From Halobacillus dabanensis (GTDB taxonomy: Bacteria; Bacillota; Bacilli; Bacillales; Halobacillaceae): 64,000 nucleotides of DNA. The number at the start of each line of letters is the position of its first letter. The stretch's first letter is position 1. This document shows, in pieces, positions 29,589 through 37,749 of the stretch. The stretch is taken from positions 62,001 through 126,000 of the forward strand of contig NZ_FOSB01000002.1 of assembly GCF_900114165.1 (NCBI RefSeq), given 5' to 3'. The position numbers were made by a program, and so were the translations under genes. The notes under the pieces were generated by a model. It was not told the DNA's origin and searched no databases. It saw nothing but the letters and a program-made list of their open reading frames with translations.

Positions 29589-30243
29589 TGATTGTTTCGT
29601 CCCTTCCTTCATTGAACCATTGATTTAAATGACTTAAATCTTTCACGACCATCACTTGATTTGATTCAAATTCTTTTAAATCGAATTTCGTTGCCATACG
29701 ACCACCTACCATAATCAGTGGTTTCCATTCCAAATGAGAAAAACGTTCCAGAAGGATTTTCATTGTGGGTAAACGGTAAGATAATGCAGCTGATATACCA
29801 ATAACATCAGGACGATATTTTTCAATCTGCCTCAGAGAATGCTCCATAGGAAGGTTTGGGCCTAAATAACGAACCCTCCATCCATGTTCCTTAAAAGTGT
29901 CCGCAACCATTTTCAATCCTATATAATGCTGTTCTTCTTCCACACCAAATAACATTGCCTTGAAATTTTTCTGATGCTTTCTACTAACATTACTTATTTC
30001 AGCTTCCAACTTTGACAAGACGAAATCGCAAATTGCTGTTGCAAGATGTTCATCCGCTACCGAAATCTCATTCCGCTCCCACAATTCTCCTATATAATAC
30101 ATAGCCGGTGTAAGGATATCTTCATAAAGATAAGCTCTTGGATGTTTTTCCAATAAATGTTTTGTATAATATAAGGCTCCCTCTTCATCACCTGCTAGGA
30201 AGAATTGGGACAAATGTTCGTGTTGCATTACCAAACTGTTCAC
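29575..30243 (-). CDS. Cobalamin-binding protein with CarH-like Trp-x9-Glu-His motif
   Basis: 222 residues: an N-terminal four-helix cobalamin 'cap' domain (about 1-90) followed by a B12-binding Rossmann domain (about 93-205). The Rossmann domain has E-x-H-x-x-G (Glu104-Gln-His106-Tyr-Ile-Gly109), giving the lower axial histidine, plus S-A-A-L-S and V-G-G-R loops. The cap has Trp55, Glu65, His66, exactly the W-x9-EH pattern known from the B12 photoreceptors CarH/LitR. There is no MerR DNA-binding domain and no methyltransferase domain, so it appears to be a stand-alone B12 sensor. Its genes on either side overlap by 4 bp and 14 bp. Light sensing is inference; B12 or redox sensing is possible. 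Confidence 0.85.
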   Translation of the reverse strand: MNSLVMQHEHLSQFFLAGDEEGALYYTKHLLEKHPRAYLYEDILTPAMYYIGELWERNEISVADEHLATAICDFVLSKLEAEISNVSRKHQKNFKAMLFGVEEEQHYIGLKMVADTFKEHGWRVRYLGPNLPMEHSLRQIEKYRPDVIGISAALSYRLPTMKILLERFSHLEWKPLIMVGGRMATKFDLKEFESNQVMVVKDLSHLNQWFNEGRDETINETS

Positions 30244-30608
30244 CTCTTTAAAAGAGAATGCAAATGCTTCAACGCATTTTCCAAATAATGGACGAATACT
30301 CTTTTTTCATTTTCATCAACCAAATCCATTTGGTTGATTAACCTTATAAGCCGCTCGTAGTTATCAATGATCAAAGAGGTAGAAACATTTCTTGAAGTCA
30401 AAACCGTATTCAACCAATCGGTATAGTCAATGAAAAAATCAACACTATCCATTTCATAAGCAGCCTGAAGGTGGTCTAAATGATGATAGTTATCTTCCTC
30501 TGTACGGTCTCTTCCATTCTGCCCGAACTTTTCCCACAAAAATGGATAAGCTTCGTAAATTTCATCAGCCACTTCTTGAACTAATCGACTTTTTTCAGGC
30601 TGAATCAC
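30240..30608 (-). CDS. Unrecognised all-helical protein in the B12/STAS operon
   Basis: 122 residues, predicted largely alpha-helical, no membrane segment, no Cys, many His/Tyr/Trp (EDNYHHLDHLQAAYEMD, YTDWLNTVLTSRN). I do not recognise the family; the arrangement recalls helical N-terminal domains of RsbR-type proteins (e.g. RsbRD_N), but that is only a resemblance. ATGA overlaps with both neighbours (4 bp each) imply strict co-translation with the ABM-like and B12 proteins. Confidence 0.75.
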   Translation of the reverse strand: MIQPEKSRLVQEVADEIYEAYPFLWEKFGQNGRDRTEEDNYHHLDHLQAAYEMDSVDFFIDYTDWLNTVLTSRNVSTSLIIDNYERLIRLINQMDLVDENEKRVFVHYLENALKHLHSLLKR

Positions 30609-30910
30609 GTGGCCACCACCTCATACTTTGATACTTTTGGTACAATCCCTTGTAACTCTTCATCTGGATAATGCTTTTCCAGTTCATGAATTTTTTTGAA
30701 TTGTTCGCTCCGTGCCCAGTTCAAGTATGCTTCTTTCGATTCCCACTCTAAGTGTACAGTCAATTCTCCTGGTTTTCGATGATTTTGGAGTAACTGGAAC
30801 GATAGAAAACCTTCTGCTTCATCTACCAGGCGGGAACGTTTTCTGTATATATTGATTAAATCGTCTGCTTTATGATCGGGGACGACCACAGTCGAATCTA
30901 CTACGAACAT
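30605..30910 (-). CDS. ABM-fold (antibiotic biosynthesis monooxygenase / HmoA-like) protein
   Basis: 101 residues of the dimeric alpha-beta barrel fold: strand VVDSTVVVPDHKADDLINIY, then LVDEAEGFLSFQLL and a YLNWARSEQFKKIH segment, as in the ABM/IsdG/HmoA families. Such proteins are haem-degrading monooxygenases, quinol monooxygenases or unassigned. The conserved Asn-Trp-His triad of IsdG is not clearly present, though a Trp and His occur in W-A-R-S-E-Q-F-K-K-I-H. First gene of the four-gene operon. Confidence 0.8.
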   Translation of the reverse strand: MFVVDSTVVVPDHKADDLINIYRKRSRLVDEAEGFLSFQLLQNHRKPGELTVHLEWESKEAYLNWARSEQFKKIHELEKHYPDEELQGIVPKVSKYEVVAT

Positions 30911-31224
30911 TCAAATTACTCCTATCTCGATTAATTTTCATTGTATAATATTTTATCATACCTATTTCCATTATGTATAATGTTAAAGTTGCCCTTTACA
31001 GTCGCTCTCCCTCTATAAAACCATTCATCTATCCTTCTTCCCTTTCCAAAAAAACTTCTATACGTATGCCTGGATTTCGTATCTTGTTTTGAGTAGTTTT
31101 CTGAAAAAACCTCGCTTCTTAAGCTCTTCTCCCCATGTTTCCCCTCCCATCCCCTGAATATATTGAAGTATTTCTACGTACATATAAAAAACGCTGGTTT
31201 AAGTAAACCAGCGTTTTTAGTGTA
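30911..31224. other. Intergenic region with operon leader and a terminator
   Basis: It holds the upstream region of the ABM-led operon (AT-rich, no clear sigma-A consensus that I trust) and, at 31186-31219, a perfect hairpin AAAAACGCTGGTTT/AAACCAGCGTTTTT that terminates the gene at 31225 on the minus strand. Confidence 0.6.
31186..31219. terminator. Strong hairpin terminator
   Basis: AAAAACGCTGGTTTA and TAAACCAGCGTTTTT: symmetrical, T-rich on both strands. Confidence 0.9.
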
Positions 31225-32034
31225 TTAATATTGGACAACCTCTTCAATAACATGCATTTCCTCATGATCCAGGAGGTTTTTGTTAATCATATCACTTGCT
31301 TCTTTGTTCATATTATCCTGCAAATCTTTTAACTCTTCCTTATCACCTACTAGGTAGAGACGTTCCCATTCATAATCTTTGGCTAGTTTATCGATTTTAG
31401 GTGCTACACTCTTATACCAACGATAACGATTAGCTTCAAAACGTTCTTCAAATTGGTCGCGTTTAGATGTTTTAGCACCTCCGGACCCCATGGATGGCTG
31501 GGCACGGTGTGGTCCCTGGTGCTGTCTCCAATCCTCGGTATCGAGATCCAATTCAAATAACTGAGTATCTTTTAACATGCCAAGTTGTGCATCTATTAGC
31601 TTAATTTCATTTTTTTGGGTCAAAACAATACCTGTTTTCGGAAATTTATTTTGCATTTCTTTCAACTGATCCAGAACAGGTGTTTCTTCCCAATAGAATT
31701 CCGTTTTGACTGGCATTTGAAAGCGTTCTGCAAACCAGATCGTTTCGTCTCCTGTCGCAAATAGGACGACACTCTTAGCAAAGTTTTGCTCATTTTCTTC
31801 TATAAACTTTTCAACCTTTTCTTTTACTGCCCAATAATTTCTTTTCTCATCAGAATCTCCATCTTCCTGCAGGTAGGATTCAAAGTTATTCAGTCCATTC
31901 TTTAAATGAATTTTCCATTCTCCACCCTGCTGGTCTGGATCGGAAGGGTCGGTGTTTAAATACATCGTAAATACTTTCTGAGGTTTTTCTAAATGCACAT
32001 TTTCTAGTTTCTTTATTTCTTTATTTAAATCCAT
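31225..32034 (-). CDS. Bacterial aeRF1-type (VLRF1/baeRF) release-factor-like protein
   Basis: 269 residues. The overall pattern is that of bacterial relatives of the archaeo-eukaryotic release factor eRF1/Pelota (baeRF families described by Burroughs and Aravind): N-terminal domain with TMYLNTDPSDPDQQGGEWK, a central domain, and a glycine loop followed by a basic helix, G-S-G-G-A-K-T-S-K-R-D-Q-F-E-E-R-F (183-199). This mirrors the GGQ loop and following helix of eRF1 (GGQ-S-x-x-R-F) with Ala in place of Gln. Proposed role: ribosome rescue or tRNA/nascent chain processing; not experimentally settled. A possible SigB-type promoter precedes it. Confidence 0.75.
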   Translation of the reverse strand: MDLNKEIKKLENVHLEKPQKVFTMYLNTDPSDPDQQGGEWKIHLKNGLNNFESYLQEDGDSDEKRNYWAVKEKVEKFIEENEQNFAKSVVLFATGDETIWFAERFQMPVKTEFYWEETPVLDQLKEMQNKFPKTGIVLTQKNEIKLIDAQLGMLKDTQLFELDLDTEDWRQHQGPHRAQPSMGSGGAKTSKRDQFEERFEANRYRWYKSVAPKIDKLAKDYEWERLYLVGDKEELKDLQDNMNKEASDMINKNLLDHEEMHVIEEVVQY

Positions 32035-32348
32035 AACACAGCGACTCCTTTCAAGTAATAAATCTAATCTACAAAATATGTTTCCTAAAAAAGGAGCCGT
32101 TAAACCTTTTTTAATTTCTGTATTATTTTCGCATGATGATTTGCTGCTTCAGCTTTTTTTCACTATAAAATACTTCCAATGGGCAGAAGGGGACGTAAAA
32201 TATTGATGTTGCACCTCTATGCAAAGAAAAATATAGCATCCGGGAGAGAGGATTCGTGTATTTCTCCAAAAAATTTCAGAACCAAACATTCAAGAAACAC
32301 AAAAAGGTCCACTTTTTTTAAAAAAGGTGGACCTTTTTGTGTATTTCG
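32035..32348. other. Intergenic region between the aeRF1-like gene and the betaine-binding protein
   Basis: Contains a possible SigB-like promoter for the aeRF1-like gene (minus strand GTTTAA at 32100-32105, 14-nt spacer, GGAAAC at 32080-32085; -10 only partly matches) and the terminator at 32297-32343. Otherwise nothing recognised. Confidence 0.5.
32297..32343 (-). terminator. Terminator of the glycine-betaine binding protein gene
   Basis: CACAAAAAGGTCCACTTTTTT pairs with AAAAAGGTGGACCTTTTTGTG around a short loop; very stable, T-rich. Confidence 0.9.
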
Positions 32349-33263
32349 TTATTCCTTTGTCCATTCCTCAATTAAATCCTGATGTTCATCAATCCATTTT
32401 TGAGCACCTTCTTGTTCATCGTCTGCTTCATTAATAGATGCCATAAGGCTGGAAAGCTCTTCATCACTTAACTTGAAATTATCGAACCATTTTACAACTT
32501 CTGGTTGGTCCTCTTCCAGCCCTTTGCGTGCAGCATAGGAAATATCTTCAGAGTCACCATAGACATTTTTAGAGTCTTCCAAGAATTTGAGATCCATCTC
32601 AGCAAATACCCAGTGCGGCTTCCATAGGGTTGCTACAATCGGCTCTTCACTTTCCAATGCACTCTTCAGTTCAGTAATCATTGTAGGCTCGGAAGAAGAA
32701 GCAAGGGAATAATCCAAACCGTATTCATTAATGACTTCATCCGTCAATGACATTATACTCGCACCTGCATCAATCCCTACTATTTGTTTATCAGGGAAGG
32801 CCTCCGACCCCTTAAGATCCTCGATGGAGTTGATGTCTTCCATATAAGATGGAACAGCTAGTCCTAACTCCGTTCCTTCATACCAAGTCTCACGCCAGTC
32901 GATCTCTTCTTCATATTTTTCATAAAAAGCTTTATCGGTATTCGGTAACCATATTTCCATCCCAATATCCAAATCACCACTGGATAGGGCTTCATATAGG
33001 AATCCTTTCTCCACCTGATTCAATTCTACTGTATAGCCTTTATCTTCAAGGATAAGTTTCCACATGTTGGATACAGCCACATTTTCAGCCCAGTTATTCA
33101 TACCAATACTGATTGTACCTTTTTCATCTGAAGATTCAGCTTGATCACCGTCCCCATTATTCTCATTTCCATTTGTCGCATCTTCCTCTGATTCGCCACA
33201 AGCAGCAAGGATCAATAGGATTCCTAAGAATACTGCCGGCAGCCATTTGCGCAATTGTTTCAT
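32349..33263 (-). CDS. Glycine betaine / proline betaine binding lipoprotein (OpuAC family)
   Basis: 304 residues with lipoprotein signal ending LILAAC (Cys22), acidic Asn/Asp/Glu linker, then a type II periplasmic-binding fold of the OpuAC family (SIGMNNWAENVAVSNMWK, DIGMEIWLPNT, ATLWKPHWVF) in which several Trp residues form the cation-pi cage for the trimethylammonium group. It feeds compatible solute uptake during salt stress. No OpuAA ATPase or OpuAB permease is adjacent, so it must partner with a transporter encoded elsewhere. Confidence 0.92.
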   Translation of the reverse strand: MKQLRKWLPAVFLGILLILAACGESEEDATNGNENNGDGDQAESSDEKGTISIGMNNWAENVAVSNMWKLILEDKGYTVELNQVEKGFLYEALSSGDLDIGMEIWLPNTDKAFYEKYEEEIDWRETWYEGTELGLAVPSYMEDINSIEDLKGSEAFPDKQIVGIDAGASIMSLTDEVINEYGLDYSLASSSEPTMITELKSALESEEPIVATLWKPHWVFAEMDLKFLEDSKNVYGDSEDISYAARKGLEEDQPEVVKWFDNFKLSDEELSSLMASINEADDEQEGAQKWIDEHQDLIEEWTKE

Positions 33264-33415
33264 TACAAGCGCCCTCCTCTAAGTAATATAAGTTTGTCTA
33301 CGGTAATTTTTTTGAACACAATAAAGAATTATAGCATAAAACCAAATAAGTTGAAACAGAATGAACTGTACAGCTTTTTTATACTATTCTATATATAAAC
33401 ATTTACAATATATTA

Positions 33416-33452
33416 CACACCAGGTCATCCAAAATTTGGATGACCTGGTGTG
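33416..33452. repeat. Perfect palindrome, related to the one at 40468-40516
   Basis: CACACCAGGTCATCC-AAAATTT-GGATGACCTGGTGTG, 15-bp perfect arms. Lies after the yfhD-like gene. No T-tract, so it may be a weak terminator or a small repeat. Confidence 0.8.
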
Positions 33453-33465
33453 ACATTAATTTACA

Positions 33466-33642
33466 TTACTGCCTTTTATGAGCGCGACGATCTGCCGCCT
33501 CAGCTCTTTCTTGGGCAATTTTATCTTCGCGGTCTGCCAATTCTTCAGAGAACTCTACATCGATGTTCTTCTGGTTTTTTGGTGTTTGAGGTAATTTCCG
33601 TTTTTGTCTTCCTTTATTCTTATGGTGTTCATCTCTACCCAT
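33466..33642 (-). CDS. YfhD family small protein
   Basis: 58 residues from ATG 33642 (AAAAGGAGGAG upstream). Very hydrophilic, with K-L-P-Q-T-P-K and VEFSEELADREDKIAQERA followed by a basic tail, the signature of the YfhD family, small proteins of unknown function common in spore-formers. Confidence 0.82.
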   Translation of the reverse strand: MGRDEHHKNKGRQKRKLPQTPKNQKNIDVEFSEELADREDKIAQERAEAADRRAHKRQ

Positions 33643-33850
33643 GTTTTTCTCCTCCTTTTCAATCATTCAATGATAGTATGAAGTGGAAATTTTCTTTTTA
33701 TTCTTTGGAAATCATCAAATATATTCGAACTCATTCACGTATAAAACCAGAGAGAATATAGACCAAACTCCTCCAATAGAAAGAGGTGGTGAGGTCTAAT
33801 GGCTCACTTGTGGGCACCATAATCATTAAATGAGCCCTAGACATAAATAA

Positions 33851-33890
33851 AAACACCCCCACCGCTTTATAAGCGATCGGGGCTGTTTCA
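33851..33890 (-). terminator. Terminator of the MFS transporter gene
   Basis: Minus strand AAACAGCCCC ... GGGGGTGTTT with the inner CGCTTATAAAGCG, then TTATTT. Confidence 0.8.
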
Positions 33891-33898
33891 CTGTTTTA

Positions 33899-35068
33899 TT
33901 ATTGTTGCAATGCTTCTTGATTAACAGTTGCTTGGCCACGAGTAATAGAAAAATAAGCCGTAGCCAAAGCAAACAATACAAAAAAACCTCCAACTGTTGC
34001 ATTATGGACCACTGACGTTTGTTCGATGACAATACCTCCAATGGATGATCCAAAGGCAATACCGAAGTGTAGAGCAGAATTGTTCAAGCTTTGCTGTATA
34101 TCTGATGTCTCTGGAGCTGAAGATATCAAATAATTTTGCTGTGCCGGTGTGACAGCCCAGCTTAATGCACTCCAAATAATCATAATAATCAGGAATAAAG
34201 GAAGGGAAAACGTCACGTAAGGAATACTGAAAATGGCGGTGGCAAAAACAATGATGATTCCTAGAATACTTTTTTCCGAACCGAACTTGTCTGACAAGAT
34301 ACCACCAACTCCGCCACCCATCACCGCAGCGACTCCAAAGATAAAGTAAACTATGCTGACCCAAGTACCATCCAACCCCATCTCTGATTTAAGAAAGGGA
34401 GTCAAGTAAGCGTACAACGCTAAATGTCCTGTTAAGAACAGGAAAGAAGTTAATTGAGCAGAAAAGATTTTTTTGTCTTTGAGGGTCCGCAACTGCTCCC
34501 TGACAGAAATGACTGGCTTTGGTGCAATTTTTTCTAAAGATATAGCAACAGCCACGAAAGAAACAAGACTTAATACACTAATCAATAGAAAAGGCGCTCT
34601 CCATCCGAAACTGTTTCCAATCGTCAAACCGATCGGTACTCCGAGCACAAGCGAACCACTGATTCCCATGAAAATTGTCCCAATCGCTCGACCTCTGTAT
34701 TCTTTCGTAACAATAGCAGAAGCGATTGTTACTGCAAGAACGACTAGCAACGATCCACTAGCTGCAGTCAGAATACGAGCTAACATGATAGTGGAATAGT
34801 TGGGACTCCAGTATGCAAGCATATTTCCAAAAAAGAAAATAACTAAAGTGACAAGCATCAATTTTTTCCGATCGAATCGGGCTGTAGCCGTCAACAAAAC
34901 GGGAGATGCAATAGCAAATACCAGGGAAAATATGGTGATCAAAAGTCCCGCTTTTCCAAGCGAGACATCCAGATCGTTGGCCACTAGATCAAGAATCCCG
35001 CCAATTATCAATTCAACTGTTCCTACAACAAAAGCAACAAGCGCTAGCAAATATACTTTTTTATTCAT
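33899..35068 (-). CDS. MFS transporter (DHA1/AraJ-like drug or sugar efflux)
   Basis: 389 residues from ATG 35068 (CGGAGAGGA upstream), 12 predicted membrane helices, with the A-loop R-F-D-R-K-K after TM2 and GSLVLGVPIG (motif C-like) in TM5, the pattern of proton-driven exporters. Substrate unknown. Transcribed divergently from a TrmB-type regulator with a perfect palindrome between them, which suggests regulation by that protein. Confidence 0.88.
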   Translation of the reverse strand: MNKKVYLLALVAFVVGTVELIIGGILDLVANDLDVSLGKAGLLITIFSLVFAIASPVLLTATARFDRKKLMLVTLVIFFFGNMLAYWSPNYSTIMLARILTAASGSLLVVLAVTIASAIVTKEYRGRAIGTIFMGISGSLVLGVPIGLTIGNSFGWRAPFLLISVLSLVSFVAVAISLEKIAPKPVISVREQLRTLKDKKIFSAQLTSFLFLTGHLALYAYLTPFLKSEMGLDGTWVSIVYFIFGVAAVMGGGVGGILSDKFGSEKSILGIIIVFATAIFSIPYVTFSLPLFLIIMIIWSALSWAVTPAQQNYLISSAPETSDIQQSLNNSALHFGIAFGSSIGGIVIEQTSVVHNATVGGFFVLFALATAYFSITRGQATVNQEALQQ

Positions 35069-35089
35069 AAATATTATCCTCTCCGTTTT

Positions 35090-35111
35090 GGTTACCACTA
35101 TAATGGTAACC
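35090..35111. promoter_or_regulatory. Operator-like palindrome in the MFS/TrmB divergon
   Basis: GGTTACC-ACTATAAT-GGTAACC, perfect 7-bp arms, 22 bp before the MFS start codon. Position and symmetry suggest a site for the neighbouring regulator. Confidence 0.7.
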
Positions 35112-35293
35112 ATTAATTGAATGGAAAACAAGAGAAAATATTTTATGTTTTTTATAAAATCCATCGCAGGGCCTATCAATCATTTGATTTTCAAGAAAAA
35201 TCCTAGCAGATCCCCAATTTTTCCTATACAATATCACCAACAAGCTTTTAATAAATATATCTGTAAAAACGAGACGAAAAGTGAGGTCGCCCT

Positions 35294-36052
35294 ATGTTAC
35301 AAAAGTTCGGTTTCACCCAATATGAAAGCCAAGTCTTTGAGGCGCTCACCGCAAGTAAAGAACCGATGAGTGCAACAACGATCGTCAAATATTCTCAAGT
35401 ACCTAAATCTAAAGTCTACGAAGTACTTCAACGACTAGGCGAAAAAGGTTTGATTTTAACATCATTCAGTGAGCGAAAAAAACTCTATACCGCTCTTCCA
35501 CTTGAAACGACTATCGAAAAATTAACAGCGGAGTTTGAGGCGAATGTGGAAGAAATGAGAAACAAGCAAATTTCAGTGCCAAACTCAGATGAGCGAGTCT
35601 GGACATTACAGAATGATGAATCCATCCAGGCACTTATCAAAGAACGGCTCCAAAAAGCGGAAAAGGAAATACTTATCACAGGGTGGAACGATGAGCTTTT
35701 TCATTTGATTCCACTACTCGAAGATAAAAAGCGTCAAGGAGTAAAAGTCGAGCTTTTATCTGTAGGAGAACTGAAAACAGGCAATTTACACGCCCATGTT
35801 CTTCTTCCAGATGAAAAACATGAGGCGCTTGAACGCCACAAGCTCATCATTGTGGATCATGAGGAAATATTATTTGCTGGAGTTGAACAAGAGAACTTTC
35901 AAGGTATTCACACTTCTTCAAAACCTATGGTGAAATTCTTTTCTGAATTCTTTTACCATGATGTGGCACTTACAGAGATCACTAAAAAATACCATGATAT
36001 CTTAATGGCTGATGAGGACATCAAAGAGATACTCATGAAGTTAAGATATTGA
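35294..36052 (+). CDS. TrmB-family transcriptional regulator
   Basis: 252 residues: N-terminal winged helix (LQKFGFTQYESQVFEAL ... VPKSKVYEVLQRLGEKGLI), coiled region, then a C-terminal phospholipase-D-like TrmB domain (about 105-250). TrmB proteins bind sugars or similar ligands and repress transport genes. Divergent from the MFS gene; ATG 35294 preceded by AGTGAGG. Likely local regulator; ligand unknown. Confidence 0.85.
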   Translation: MLQKFGFTQYESQVFEALTASKEPMSATTIVKYSQVPKSKVYEVLQRLGEKGLILTSFSERKKLYTALPLETTIEKLTAEFEANVEEMRNKQISVPNSDERVWTLQNDESIQALIKERLQKAEKEILITGWNDELFHLIPLLEDKKRQGVKVELLSVGELKTGNLHAHVLLPDEKHEALERHKLIIVDHEEILFAGVEQENFQGIHTSSKPMVKFFSEFFYHDVALTEITKKYHDILMADEDIKEILMKLRY

Positions 36053-36064
36053 TCATTTCCACTA

Positions 36065-36643
36065 AAGCTCCCTTATCTTGAAGACCCAGTTTCAAGACTT
36101 TAGGGGGAGTTTAGGGTCTAAGGGAAAAGGTTCGCTTTCCATGGTAAGTATCTCGAAACTTCTTCAAGTAAAGGAAGCAGCATGATGTAAGTGACTATCT
36201 CCCTCTACTTATGGCAGGGTTATTGTTAGGCGATTTCGAGTAACTCTTACGGCAAGGGGAAGTGGGGGATGAGGAGACTCCTAATGTTAAAGCGGAAGTG
36301 CCTTGGTCAGCGGCGTATGGACTGGACTGAGCTAAAGGAGATAAAGGAAACACGAAGAGCATAGCGATTCGATGTTGACTTATCGTACAGAAGCGAGGGA
36401 AGTCTCACTAGCCGCTAGGCACTGGAGCTGGATAGCACACATATGGCTTATGTAATCCTTTTGAATGTAGGTCCATTCAGGTGTAAGAACAGGAAAGGAT
36501 AGACTGGCGAGACCTCGCAGGTCATGAAGGGAACGAGGAGGCTTGCCGTCTTCCCCGCGGAAAGCGACTTATCCCCCACCGACCCTTATTCGCAATAAAA
36601 GTCTCGAAAATCGTGTCTTCCAGAATACTGCCGGTTTGTTGAG
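36065..36643 (+). repeat. Dispersed modular intergenic repeat, copy B (about 0.58 kb)
   Basis: Same ends as copies A and C (GAAGACCCAGTTTCAAGACT at left; reversed right end GACACGATTTTCGAGACTTT). It lacks the long hairpin of A and C, and carries blocks at 36151-36285 and 36491-36575 colinear with A, plus 36290-36331 and 36329-36436 that are inverted in A. No gene seen. Confidence 0.85.
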
Positions 36644-36661
36644 TAAGAGCAATTTCACATA

Positions 36662-36701
36662 AAAAAGGGAAGCGCTGATGAAACTGCGCTTCCCTTTTTA
36701 T
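36662..36701 (-). terminator. Terminator of the gene at 36722
   Basis: AAAAAGGGAAGCGC ... GCGCTTCCCTTTTT, strong stem with T's. Confidence 0.9.
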
Positions 36702-36721
36702 TTGTTTCTTAATGTTAATGT

Positions 36722-36961
36722 CTACGCTTTTTCCACAATGTACGCCTTCTTTTCCCGGTAATACTTTTCGCCATCCTCTGATGAATGCTCAAAAAAACCA
36801 TCAAAAGTATCGACTACTTTGTATTCCCTTTCCGGATCGGTAAATAATTGTTCATTATTATTGGAAAGAACGACCACGTCTGTAGTTGATACAAAACTAT
36901 CTAATTCTTTCGCTTTATAATTTTGACCGACTTCTACATCACTTAAACGATATTGTGTCAT
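36722..36961 (-). CDS. Uncharacterised 79-residue protein
   Basis: Acidic, no membrane segment, no Cys. N-terminus MTQYRLSDVEVGQNYKAKEL; C-terminus KYYREKKAYIVEKA. No family recognised. Preceded by GAAAGGTGG (ATG 36961) and followed by a strong terminator, so it is a real single-gene unit. Confidence 0.65.
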   Translation of the reverse strand: MTQYRLSDVEVGQNYKAKELDSFVSTTDVVVLSNNNEQLFTDPEREYKVVDTFDGFFEHSSEDGEKYYREKKAYIVEKA

Positions 36962-37021
36962 CTGTTCATTCCACCTTTCTATTCAACATTTTCCCAGCAG
37001 AATGAGAAACAAAACACAAAT

Positions 37022-37615
37022 TTAAATTGGTAGCAAACGTCTTCGATAAAGCCTGATAATAAACTCGATAAAAAAACGCGGTATCTTTTTCGGCACAAAA
37101 CGTCGTTGGTAAAACGTTTGATAGGCTTTTTTAAGATCACGCCAGTGGGGGCAATCAAAGTTTTGGGTGAAACGAACAACATCTATTACCTTCACTTGGC
37201 CATCTGGCGTCAATAAGATGTTTTTCAAATGAGTATCCGATGGATTGAACCCAAGGTTATAAGCAAATTCCAATGCCCGATCGACATACTCAACCATCTC
37301 TTCTGTTATAGGAACACCGTTGACTAAACAATCATAAAAAGTGATACCTTCCACATATTCCATCGTCAAGTATCCCTCTCCCTTTTCATAAAACGCAGGG
37401 AAGAAGTCATGATTATTAAGTTTCTTATACACTTCCCCCTCTATATCGGCAAGGTCTTTGAAGTCCGGATAGAAAACCTTTACCGCTACTCCAGTTCCTT
37501 TCACTCTAAAAACAGCAGCACTACGCCCTTGTCCAATGAGCTCTAGCTCTTCAGGTTCATGTATTGGTTGATTATCTTTAAACACTACTTTTCCAACTAA
37601 ATCTTTGGTTTCCAT
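37022..37615 (-). CDS. yrzF: Small protein-kinase-like protein YrzF
   Basis: 197 residues from ATG 37615 (AGAGGAG upstream), a minimal eukaryotic-type/RIO-like kinase: glycine-rich loop GQGRSAAVF, ATP lysine Lys46, catalytic D-T-H-L-K-N (127-132) and metal-binding Asp in VIDVVRF (about 145). B. subtilis YrzF is the likely orthologue; substrate unknown. It lies divergent to a Fur-box gene. A lipid/sugar kinase function is also possible for such folds. Confidence 0.8.
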   Translation of the reverse strand: METKDLVGKVVFKDNQPIHEPEELELIGQGRSAAVFRVKGTGVAVKVFYPDFKDLADIEGEVYKKLNNHDFFPAFYEKGEGYLTMEYVEGITFYDCLVNGVPITEEMVEYVDRALEFAYNLGFNPSDTHLKNILLTPDGQVKVIDVVRFTQNFDCPHWRDLKKAYQTFYQRRFVPKKIPRFFIEFIIRLYRRRLLPI

Positions 37616-37690
37616 AAAGATTCTCCTCTTTGAAAAAGCCATTATTATTATGATTATACCAAAATTTCAGAATTAAGAAGTAAGTTTTGT

Positions 37691-37720
37691 TTGACATTGA
37701 TAATCATTATCAATTACTAT
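37691..37720 (+). promoter_or_regulatory. Fur-box promoter upstream of the IDEAL-domain gene
   Basis: TTGACA (37691-37696) and TACTAT (37715-37720) enclose TGATAATCATTATCA (37698-37712), a perfect 7-1-7 Fur box exactly in the spacer. Binding of Fe-Fur would block the promoter, so the gene should be induced by iron starvation. Confidence 0.88.
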
Positions 37721-37749
37721 GGTGGTAACAGATGGAAAGGAGAATGGCT

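Noticed and set aside
36053-36720. Possible large structured RNA (such as OLE or GOLLD) at repeat copy B
   Set aside because: None of the conserved blocks of those RNAs that I know is visible, and the family is present in several rearranged copies, which fits a repeat better.
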